Source of the DNA: Candidatus Kuenenbacteria bacterium CG08_land_8_20_14_0_20_37_23
GTDB taxonomy: Bacteria; Patescibacteriota; Patescibacteriia; UBA2196; GWA2-42-15
Assembly: GCA_002778965.1 (NCBI GenBank)
Contig: PEXX01000047.1
Span: 1 to 26,586 of the forward strand
Length of the DNA stretch: 26,586 nt
Direction of reading: 5' to 3'
Shown here in pieces: positions 7,553-14,332 of the stretch. The translations under genes were made by a program, and so were the position numbers. The first letter of the stretch is position 1. Every line of letters begins with the position of its first letter. Below the pieces are notes generated by a model. It saw nothing but the letters and a program-made list of their open reading frames with translations, was not told where the DNA came from and searched no databases.

Positions 7553-7727
7553 AAAAATCTGATTTTGGCGAACTTAATAAACTCAACAAAAAATTTATGA
7601 CAACAAAAGAAGAACCCGCTTCCTTAACAGGCTCTCCAGTTTTGTTTAAACTATATTGACAATAACCGCACCCACTAGGGGGATCATCTTCTTCTTGGCG
7701 CGCTGTTTGCTCTTTACGTGAATTCAT
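7545..7727 (-). CDS. 60-residue peptide with GCGYC motif, first gene of the ATP-grasp/KamA operon
   Basis: I chose the ATG at 7727 (MNSRKEQ...); a TTG four codons upstream is the alternative. The peptide has a charged, Gln/Glu/Asp-rich N-terminus, then PPSGCGYCQYS at about 16-26, a KTGEPVKEAGS stretch and a hydrophobic C-terminal segment (FVVINFLLSLLSS) ending in SDFYE. It is reported as real because a good promoter lies just upstream, its stop overlaps the next start by 8 bases, and the neighbours are on the same strand. The layout (polar leader, short Cys-containing core, next to ATP-grasp and radical SAM enzymes) resembles a modified-peptide precursor. It could equally be a small membrane-associated or metal-binding protein. 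I do not recognise a family. Confidence 0.6.
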   Translation of the reverse strand: MNSRKEQTARQEEDDPPSGCGYCQYSLNKTGEPVKEAGSSFVVINFLLSLLSSPKSDFYE

Positions 7728-7763
7728 TTGGTGTTGCAAGTAAAAAATTTCTAACTACTATAA

Positions 7764-7791
7764 ATAATATATAATATACATCAAATGTCAA
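7764..7791 (-). promoter_or_regulatory. Promoter of the peptide/ATP-grasp/kamA operon
   Basis: On the minus strand a perfect -35 TTGACA (7791-7786) is followed after 16 bases by TATTAT (7769-7764). Transcription would start near 7757, about 30 bases before the ATG at 7727. Confidence 0.65.
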
Positions 7792-7841
7792 TATGATTTA
7801 CTCGCTGTGGATAACTTTTTCAAATTCATAATACTAAAAAA

Positions 7842-8414
7842 TTATTTTACTATCTCAACACTCATCCCAACCTCCGCCCAATTATATACAAATTCCGCGG
7901 ATCCAATCCCGAGGCGTATGCAACCATGTGAAACTGGCAGACCAAGATGATCTGTTCCCTCTTTATAGCCATTCGGCCATTCCGGCAGTTCATGGATGCC
8001 AATTCCTCTTATTGGATCAATCATTATCCAATACGGCATCCATAGCCCTGCCATGCGCGACCACGCTCTAGCGCGTTTCTCATAGATCTGAAAAATTCCA
8101 GTCGGTGTTTCCATGCCTGTTTTGCCTGTTGATACCAAAAATTCCCCGATGACCACATCTCCATCGTGAAGAAACATTTTTTGTTCCGACAGATCAATAA
8201 TAATTTTTCGAAACTCAGATTTTACTTGATTTTTGGGCAGATTATCGCTAAAAACTATAACATCATTTTTCGGCAAAACATCAACCACTTTTATATATGC
8301 CTCTGGCGCAAACTCTTTTTCATCAAGCTTGCCAGCAAAAATAGGCAGAGTCGCTACAAAAATAACTATAATCATTAGCGGTATCCCAAAAATCTCAAAA
8401 AAAAATTTAAGCAT
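7842..8414 (-). CDS. L,D-transpeptidase (YkuD domain), membrane-anchored
   Basis: The 190-residue protein has one N-terminal membrane segment or uncleaved signal (residues about 7-27), then a YkuD catalytic domain. The active-site motif is S162-H163-G164-C165-I166-R167 (VSHGCIRLG), preceded by the conserved histidine of GIGIHELPEW. The strand KIIIDLSEQKMFLHDGD and the STGKTGMETPTG substrate stretch are typical. It forms 3-3 peptidoglycan cross-links, or attaches proteins or other amines to peptidoglycan, outside the membrane. It lies 22 bases after the GalT-like gene, facing the same way, and directly upstream of the ATP-grasp operon. A cell-wall role for the neighbouring ligases is therefore possible. 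Confidence 0.93.
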   Translation of the reverse strand: MLKFFFEIFGIPLMIIVIFVATLPIFAGKLDEKEFAPEAYIKVVDVLPKNDVIVFSDNLPKNQVKSEFRKIIIDLSEQKMFLHDGDVVIGEFLVSTGKTGMETPTGIFQIYEKRARAWSRMAGLWMPYWIMIDPIRGIGIHELPEWPNGYKEGTDHLGLPVSHGCIRLGIGSAEFVYNWAEVGMSVEIVK

Positions 8415-8436
8415 AGTTCAAATTACTCATTGCCAA

Positions 8437-9381
8437 TTACTTCTCCCTATAAAATTCAGCCGCGCTTTCCGGGCTGACTGCATTGATAATTATCCTCGAC
8501 CCCAATTCCACCCCGGCCCAAGTTGACCGACGCGGACAAATCCGCACGTAAAAATGCTCGTCTTTATCCAAAACTGATTGATGCAAATAAACATTATAAG
8601 AAATATTTTCTTTATTCAGTCTCGACAAAATATGTTTATACAAACTGGCGATAGAAGCAATTTCTTCTCTATTTAAAACGGTGACATTATCTATATGCTT
8701 GCGAGGAATAATCCAAGCTTCATATTCATAATTAGAAGCGTAGGGCGTAATGGATATAGCCCGCTCATCTCCCCTGATAAAACGCGGCCCCGACTCTTCT
8801 TTTTTAATCAGGTCGCAATAATAACAATGGCCATGAACGATGCGGTATTCCTGCGCTCGGGTCAATTTGTCAATAATATGCGGCGGTGTAAATCCAGCCG
8901 CAAAAATTTGCGAATGCGCGTGCCTTAAAGACGCTCCGGCCTTGCCACCTTTATTTTTAAAAATCAAAACGTATTCAATTTTTTTATCGCGCGACAATTC
9001 CCTAGTGCGCTCAATATAAGCTTCCAGTATTTCTATTAAATGATCTATCGGCAAATCCCCCAGCTCTCTGCCATGTTCCGCCGCCTCGATCACCACCTCC
9101 TGATAGCCATACGCCTGATTATTATCGGGCGTGAGAGCCGGAAAAATATTCTTTACTACCTTCACTCGCCAATGATCATTGTCTCCGCTCATGTAAAGCG
9201 GTTTTACGCCTTTCTGCTGTTCTGGACAAAAAACGCATTTGTCTCGTTCACTCAAATGAGCGTCGTCAGTCTCTCCCGTCTCCTCTTTAGGCCGTTTGGC
9301 TCGACCAGGCGCGATAATCACAAACCGGTCATGGATTTTATCTTCGCGGATTTCGGAATTGGTTAAATTTTGTTTAGACAT
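8437..9381 (-). CDS. galT: GalT-like hexose-1-phosphate nucleotidyltransferase
   Basis: The 314-residue member of the GalT branch of the HIT superfamily carries H154-A-H156-S-Q158 (RHAHSQIFAAG), which holds the nucleotide-accepting histidine, plus the zinc pair C49-x2-C52 (CVFC) and a second CYYC pair at 186-189. The N-terminal DRFVIIAPGRAKRP and the C-terminal VYLHQS...HFYVRICPR are typical. It transfers a nucleotidyl group between a sugar-1-phosphate and a nucleotide sugar. With two glycogen-synthase-type genes downstream it may make or recycle ADP- or UDP-glucose rather than handle galactose. ADP-glucose phosphorylase is the main alternative. Confidence 0.85.
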   Translation of the reverse strand: MSKQNLTNSEIREDKIHDRFVIIAPGRAKRPKEETGETDDAHLSERDKCVFCPEQQKGVKPLYMSGDNDHWRVKVVKNIFPALTPDNNQAYGYQEVVIEAAEHGRELGDLPIDHLIEILEAYIERTRELSRDKKIEYVLIFKNKGGKAGASLRHAHSQIFAAGFTPPHIIDKLTRAQEYRIVHGHCYYCDLIKKEESGPRFIRGDERAISITPYASNYEYEAWIIPRKHIDNVTVLNREEIASIASLYKHILSRLNKENISYNVYLHQSVLDKDEHFYVRICPRRSTWAGVELGSRIIINAVSPESAAEFYREK

Positions 9382-9431
9382 AAAATTAATTAAATTTTTG
9401 TCAAAAAATAAATGTCCTAATTACTAATTAA

Positions 9432-11000
9432 CTAATTGACCGATTTCTGATATAACTTCAAATACTCCCACGCCGATTTTCCCCATGACCAATCCTGCTT
9501 CATACCATTTATTTGCAACCTCCTCCACGCAGTTTGATCTTGATAAACCATCAGGGCTTGCCGAATAGTATTGAGTAAATCAATGGCATCATATTTTTCA
9601 AAACTAAACCCCGTCGCTTTATTAATATTTGTTATTGAAAACTTACCATCAACTGCGATTAAAAATCGGTTATTGGTTATTTTTTGGTTATTATATCTTG
9701 TATCTTGATTATTAAAGTCAATGTTCAATTCCTCAATCTCCGCTCCATCCACCGTATCTTTTAAACCCCCGGTGCTCCTCACTATCGGCACTGCTCCATA
9801 CTTCATCGCTATCAACTGCCCCAATCCGCACGGCTCATATTTTGACGGCATTAAAAACAAATCAGCCCCGGCGTAAATTTGGCTGGCCAAACCAACATCA
9901 AATTTCAAATTAGCCCTGAATTTATCCCTGTATTTCTGATTCATCTTTCCAAAATAACTCTCATAATATTCACTCCCACTGCCTAAAACCACCAGCTGAA
10001 GCTCTTCCTTCATTAACTCATCAAATATTGTCTCCATCAAATCCAAGCCCTTTTGGCTGGCCAATCTGGTCACCATCCCAATCAATGGCGTCTCTGGTTT
10101 AATTGACAATTTATTGATTTTTTGCAAATATAATTTATTGTCCAATTTACGCTCAATATTTTTTATCTCATATCTAACCTTAATCGCCTTATCCGTCTCC
10201 GGATTAAACATGCCATAATCCAGTCCATTCACAATTCCATACAAATCTTTCTTTCTTTTTTTAAGAATGTCTTCCATCCCAGCCCCATATTCCTTGGTTA
10301 AAATTTCTTTGGCATAAGTCGGACTGACCGTATTGATCATATCCGCCGCCAAAATCGCCTCTCTCATAATATTTACACTGTCTTTTTCATCCACCCCGGA
10401 AAAATATTCCCGCCTAAATCCATATTGTTCTAAAATATCCAAAGGGGTTTTACCAGTATAAGCAAGGTTATGAATAGTATAAATTGTTCTAATCCGTTCG
10501 TTGTTGAAAGTTTTAGGTTTTGAGTTACAGCTTTGACTTTTGAGTTTTGACTTTTGAGTTATAGTTGGTATTAATCCGGTTTGCCAATCATTGCCATGAA
10601 TAATATCCGGCTGCCACTTGATTATTTCTGGCAATTTACCGGCTATAGCAGAAAACAGCACGAATCTTTCCTTCTCGTCTTTATCAAAAATATGCTTCAC
10701 ATGAAACCACTTCTTATTATCAATAAAATATATCGGCACACTCGATCCCGGCAAATATGACTTATATAAACCAATCTCCAATCTGCAATCTCCAATCTGC
10801 AATCTGATATTTTCCTTTACTAACTTTACTACACCAAGCTTCTCCACTCTCCGATAATACGGCATCACCACCCTGATATCCACCCCCAATTCCTTAAGCG
10901 CCTTGGGTAAACTGCCAGCCACATCCCCTAACCCCCCAAACTTAAAAAACGGCGCGCACTCATAAGCCACAAATAATACTTTTAGCCTGTTTTTAGTCAT
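9432..11000 (-). CDS. glgA: Glycogen/starch synthase, GT5 family (copy 1)
   Basis: The 522-residue protein begins VLFVAYECAPFFKFGGLGDV, holding the K-x-G-G-L sugar-nucleotide motif at about 20-24. It has the HGNDWQTGLIPT site, the TIHNLAYTG strand, VTRLASQKGLD and, near residue 390, PSKYEPCGLGQLIAMKYG, the E-x7-E type retaining-GT site. It extends alpha-1,4-glucan from a nucleotide-glucose donor in the cytosol. Three short in-frame inserts made of simple repeats interrupt the chain: residues about 64-77, 146-161 and 429-444, all at positions that are loops in the family. A second, quite different GT5 copy lies 5.6 kb away. Confidence 0.95.
   Translation of the reverse strand: MTKNRLKVLFVAYECAPFFKFGGLGDVAGSLPKALKELGVDIRVVMPYYRRVEKLGVVKLVKENIRLQIGDCRLEIGLYKSYLPGSSVPIYFIDNKKWFHVKHIFDKDEKERFVLFSAIAGKLPEIIKWQPDIIHGNDWQTGLIPTITQKSKLKSQSCNSKPKTFNNERIRTIYTIHNLAYTGKTPLDILEQYGFRREYFSGVDEKDSVNIMREAILAADMINTVSPTYAKEILTKEYGAGMEDILKKRKKDLYGIVNGLDYGMFNPETDKAIKVRYEIKNIERKLDNKLYLQKINKLSIKPETPLIGMVTRLASQKGLDLMETIFDELMKEELQLVVLGSGSEYYESYFGKMNQKYRDKFRANLKFDVGLASQIYAGADLFLMPSKYEPCGLGQLIAMKYGAVPIVRSTGGLKDTVDGAEIEELNIDFNNQDTRYNNQKITNNRFLIAVDGKFSITNINKATGFSFEKYDAIDLLNTIRQALMVYQDQTAWRRLQINGMKQDWSWGKSAWEYLKLYQKSVN
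9668..9714. repeat. Microrepeat insert 3 in glgA copy 1
   Basis: GGTTATT units and a TATCTTG doublet alternate in tandem. In the glgA frame they encode an Asn/Gln/Thr-rich stretch (NNQDTRYNNQKITNN) between the conserved GGLKDTV region and the C-terminus. Confidence 0.65.
10505..10562. repeat. Microrepeat insert 1 in glgA copy 1
   Basis: Tandem GACTTTTGAGTTTT-type units encode the insert TQKSKLKSQSCNSKPK between HGNDWQTGLIPT and TIYTIHNLAYTG. The minus strand of the ruvC-yebC gap (18631-18684) carries a clearly similar sequence in the same order. Confidence 0.75.
10771..10808. repeat. Microrepeat insert 2 in glgA copy 1
   Basis: CCAATCT is followed by two exact copies of the 14-mer CCAATCTGCAATCT. 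In frame this encodes LQIGDCRLEIGLYK, between two conserved strands of the N-terminal domain. Confidence 0.8.
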
Positions 11001-11021
11001 ATGGCTGTAATTATTTAAATA

Positions 11022-11934
11022 TTAACGTACTTTTTTAATCCCATATTGTATTATCTCCTTGACTATATTCACTCCAGTTATTTTTTCAATTTCCAGCCCC
11101 GGATTGGCATTCACTTCCACGATCATCATTTTTTCTTTTTCCTCTATAATATCTACCCCGGCGTAATCAAGACCTAATATTTTAGTAGATCGAATAGCTA
11201 AATCAACCATTGGTTTAGTTGGCTTAAATTTAATTCCAATCCCACCCTTAGAAATATTTGATCTAAATTCTATTCCACGAGCCTTTCTTTTCATAGCCGC
11301 TATTACCCTATCTCCCACTACAATCAACCTATGATCCTCATGTCCGGCATTGATAAACGGCTGAATCAAAATACTGGCAGAATCCACCAGCCCTCCCATA
11401 AATTCCATAAATGAAATAAATGAAATATGAGATTCAAACACACTTACTTTATAGCCCAATGAACCCGAATTCATTTTAGCCACGATCCTGCCCTTATTTC
11501 TTTTTAAATGCTCATCTAAAAAAAAACTGGCTATAATTAATCCCGGTCGGAATTATAGGTAATCCCGCCAAGGCTAGCTTAAGCAAGCTATCTCTTTTAT
11601 TTTTAGCCATATTCGCCGGAGTGGGCCGATTAACCAATCTCATACCAGCTACCTCCAAAAATCCAGCGATTGAATATCTGTGATAAGCATCGCCATTACA
11701 AAGGCAATATCTTGGAAACATCAACTTGTAATCATCCAGTTCAAACTTTTTAGTATTATAAAAAATCTCCAGTTTATTCTGCCGGAAAAATACTGAAAAT
11801 AAATCAGACTGAAATATTTCTGGCTCATAATCTGCCTTTACAATCTCTTCTTTGAACCTAAGCGCTCTTTTATATTCGTCCGTATCTTCCCGGGTAAATA
11901 AAAGAATCCCGATTTTTTTTCTTTGTTTTTTCAT
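11022..11934 (-). pseudogene. RimK-like ATP-grasp ligase split by a homopolymer frameshift
   Basis: Two frames make one protein of about 300 residues. The first (11934-11512, 140 codons) has the RimK-type N-domain and ends GINYSQFFFR. The second holds the ATP-grasp C-domain (ILIQPFINAGHEDHRLIVVGD, then GLDYAGVDIIEE...IVEVNANPGLE with the E-x-N metal site). Removing one base from the nine-base A/T run at 11518-11526 joins them as SQFFLDEHLKRNKGRIVAKMNSGSLG, which is exactly family-like across the join. So the gene is either broken by one base, misassembled, or rescued by slippage on the run. It lies 4 bases after the upstream ATP-grasp gene. It would form an amide on a peptide or protein carboxyl. 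Confidence 0.8.
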
Positions 11935-11938
11935 AATT

Positions 11939-12817
11939 TTACCCTGACCTTCTCCGATTAATTAATAAATTAACATATTTCATCTGTTCTCTCCTGACAT
12001 CATATCCCCCCGCTTCAGCTCCCTTCACCCGCGCTGTCGAGGAATACTCCATCATTTTAACACTTCCGTCTCGCAATACAAATAAATCATACCCCATCCA
12101 GTGGAAACGCATTTTCCTAGAAAAATCCTGGCACATTTTCACGGCGCTAATCGGAACATTATCAAAACTTACCCGCGCCCCTTGCTCCAGATTATGCTTC
12201 CAATTTCCCTCCTGCCCAATCCGCCAATAAGCGCAGAAAACTTTTGGTCCGATGGTGATTACTCTTAAATCCTTTTCAACCGGTAAAAATTCTTGGCCAT
12301 AAAAAATATTCTGGCATAATGAACACCCGGTCTTTAGTCCTGCCCCAAAAATTTTATCAACAAACTCCCCGGCCTCTTGTCTGTTTTTAATCTTAAACAC
12401 ATGAATCCCGCCGTAGCCATAAGGATCTTTCAATACAAACGGATATTTTATTTTATGAATAATTTTTACTGCTTTATCTTTTTCCGCCGCGATATAAGTT
12501 TTCGCCGTCGGTATATTAAGACATTGAAAAATTTGATTTTGCTTAACTTTATCCCCTTCGCTAAAATACATTCTCATATCCGGAAAAATCGGTTTTTTAA
12601 AAATATTTTCAATAAAATATACCCGATCATGAATAATCCGATATCGCTCTTCCTTATTATCCGCTAGCCAAATATAAGCGTCAGGATCCTTGTCTTCCAC
12701 CTCAAACCAATTCATATGGTCAATATTAAAATAAAAAGCATCAGCGCCCAACGCCGTCAAATGTTTTTTAAAAATTTTATGTATGCCATTATAGGCTTGG
12801 CCAATGGCGATTTTCAT
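11939..12817 (-). CDS. RimK/YheC-like ATP-grasp protein
   Basis: The start is placed at the ATG at 12817 (MKIAIGQAYNG). A longer frame from 12877 begins inside a palindromic repeat and adds a non-conserved leader. The 292-residue chain has PFVLKDPYGYGGIHVFK (lysine and glycine loop), a QEFLPVEKDLRVITIG adenine strand and a late MGYDLFVLRDGSVKMMEYSSTARVKG. In the last motif the usual E-x-N metal pair is E-x-S, so metal binding may be altered. The substrate is unknown. It is tightly packed with the next RimK-like gene, so the pair probably acts together, near a glycosyltransferase and a kinase-like gene. Confidence 0.78.
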   Translation of the reverse strand: MKIAIGQAYNGIHKIFKKHLTALGADAFYFNIDHMNWFEVEDKDPDAYIWLADNKEERYRIIHDRVYFIENIFKKPIFPDMRMYFSEGDKVKQNQIFQCLNIPTAKTYIAAEKDKAVKIIHKIKYPFVLKDPYGYGGIHVFKIKNRQEAGEFVDKIFGAGLKTGCSLCQNIFYGQEFLPVEKDLRVITIGPKVFCAYWRIGQEGNWKHNLEQGARVSFDNVPISAVKMCQDFSRKMRFHWMGYDLFVLRDGSVKMMEYSSTARVKGAEAGGYDVRREQMKYVNLLINRRRSG

Positions 12818-12870
12818 AAAATAAGCGAGATAAACGGTAAGCAATAAGCGACAAGCAATAAACAATATCA

Positions 12871-12941
12871 GTGTCATTATTTAAACCCCTAGATTCCCGC
12901 CGGAGTTTATCCTCAACTTCGATCAGGGGCGGGAATGACAC
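12871..12941. repeat. Palindromic intergenic repeat (MITE-like)
   Basis: Nested inverted arms GTGTCATT (12871-12878) / AATGACAC (12934-12941) and ATTCCCGCC (12893-12901) / GGCGGGAAT (12928-12936) enclose a 26-base loop. The TCATTCCCGCC...GGCGGGAATGA type is familiar from dispersed bacterial palindromes. It fills the gap between the glycosyltransferase and ATP-grasp genes. Confidence 0.7.
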
Positions 12942-12957
12942 AGTGGAGCTTGCGGCT

Positions 12958-14157
12958 CTAATTTACTTTCTGACAATATTCCACCACCGGCTTCAATTGT
13001 TTATCCCAACTCTTCCCCTGCTTGTATTCCCTAATATTACTTCTAATTTCAGTCTGTAATTTTTTATTCCCAACAAATTTCACTATTTCCCAAGCTTGTC
13101 TTTTATAATCCCCGGCAAGCACCAACCCCAGACCATATTTCTCCACCTCGCTGGTGAATGATTCGCATCTGTTCAAAATAATCGGCAACTCCGCCCACAA
13201 ATAATCATAAAACCTAGTCTTGATAAAATAATTAGCGTCCGGAATATTAGGCGATAAAGTAATACCAGCGTCAGCTTCAGCCAAATAACCGTCCCGTTCA
13301 TCAAATTCTATCCACTTATCCGGAATAAAAATATTTTTATTCAATAATTCAAATTTTTTTAACAACCGCCATGCCTCTTTCGCTTCACTGGTATTTATCC
13401 CGTGGGGATTATAAAAACCCTGAAAAACTAATTTAATTTTTCTATTTTTTGGCCAAATGTGTTTCATTATTTTAACCATGCCTGGAGCATCAGTTCTGTT
13501 CCATACTCCGCCATTCCAAAGCATTATAAAATCATCTTGTTTAATGCCATGCGCCACTCCCCGATAAATATTTTTATTGTGCCTGGGCCGCCCCCAAGAC
13601 AAACCAAATGGGGCTATCTGAACCAAACTATCAAAATTATGTCCTATTCTATAGCCAGCCAAATCAACCCGGCCTAAAGTGATCAAGGATCCAACTATCA
13701 CCTCCCTAGCCCTCTCATCGCGGCAAAAAATCTTATCAGAATACTTTAATGATTTGTTATATGAATCCACAATAAATCGATGCAGCTCATCCTGTCTTTT
13801 AAAACTTTTAAAATCTCGAAATTCCAAACTCCCGATCGGCGCGATGCTCCACATGTAGGTTATAATATTTTTTCCATTTTTACGCGCGTATTCCATTGGC
13901 TCTATCGGCGGATATGATCCAAATATCACCGCGCTACTTCCCCTTATCAGCTTCTCGTTATTTTTTTTATGATAAACATAATAATCCACTCCCGGCTGTT
14001 TCATTTCCACCGCTTCCGGCCCTACCATACTCACCTTAAACCCAGCCTGATTCAACCCTCGGGCCAGCTCCGGATAAATCACCGCTGTGCCGACTAAATT
14101 TCTACTAATTTTAACTAAACCGGTAAAAATAATGATTTTTTTCTGACTGATTGGCAT
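12958..14157 (-). CDS. GT4-type (GT-B fold) glycosyltransferase
   Basis: The 399-residue protein begins KIIIFTGLVKISRNLVGTAVIYPELARGLNQAGFKVSMVGPE, a GT-B N-terminal domain. The donor-domain start IMLWNGGVWNRTDA lies near residue 215. ADAGITLSPN and RFYDYLWAELPIILNRCE follow and replace the classical E-x7-E site. The pattern resembles group-1 glycosyltransferases of polysaccharide and glycoconjugate loci. The acceptor and sugar cannot be told. It is the first gene of the block with the two RimK-like ligases downstream and is preceded by a structured intergenic element. Confidence 0.8.
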   Translation of the reverse strand: MPISQKKIIIFTGLVKISRNLVGTAVIYPELARGLNQAGFKVSMVGPEAVEMKQPGVDYYVYHKKNNEKLIRGSSAVIFGSYPPIEPMEYARKNGKNIITYMWSIAPIGSLEFRDFKSFKRQDELHRFIVDSYNKSLKYSDKIFCRDERAREVIVGSLITLGRVDLAGYRIGHNFDSLVQIAPFGLSWGRPRHNKNIYRGVAHGIKQDDFIMLWNGGVWNRTDAPGMVKIMKHIWPKNRKIKLVFQGFYNPHGINTSEAKEAWRLLKKFELLNKNIFIPDKWIEFDERDGYLAEADAGITLSPNIPDANYFIKTRFYDYLWAELPIILNRCESFTSEVEKYGLGLVLAGDYKRQAWEIVKFVGNKKLQTEIRSNIREYKQGKSWDKQLKPVVEYCQKVN

Positions 14158-14172
14158 AAATAATTTCTTTAC

Positions 14173-14314
14173 TAAACTTTGGCGCTTTATTTAGAGACTG
14201 CCGGATATTAGTTATGTTTGAGCTTTAACTGTTTGGGCCATAGCGAGTTTTAAAGCGAAAAAATAGCTAATATCTGGCATTTGAACCAGCAGTATTTAAA
14301 AGTGTCAAAGTTTA
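14173..14314 (+). ncRNA. Nested inverted-repeat element, candidate structured RNA
   Basis: Within the 175-base gap between two minus-strand genes, three nested arm pairs fold on one another: TAAACTTTG (14173-14181) / CAAAGTTTA (14306-14314), then a 17-bp arm pair at 14199-14215 / 14263-14279, and an inner GCTTTAA/TTAAAGC pair. The 17-bp arms differ from perfect at two places. Both are G-U pairs if plus-strand RNA is made and A-C mismatches if minus. That favours a plus-strand transcript, antisense to the flanking genes. No promoter or terminator is clear, and it could be a DNA repeat. Confidence 0.4.
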
Positions 14315-14332
14315 ATTCTTTAATTTCCGCTA

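Noticed and set aside
12818..12877. Longer start of the ATP-grasp gene (MTLILFIACRLLLTVYLAYF) read as a signal peptide
   Set aside because: The upstream ATG lies in an arm of the palindromic repeat, and the segment is coded by short AAGCAATA-type repeats. The family normally starts at MKIAIG.
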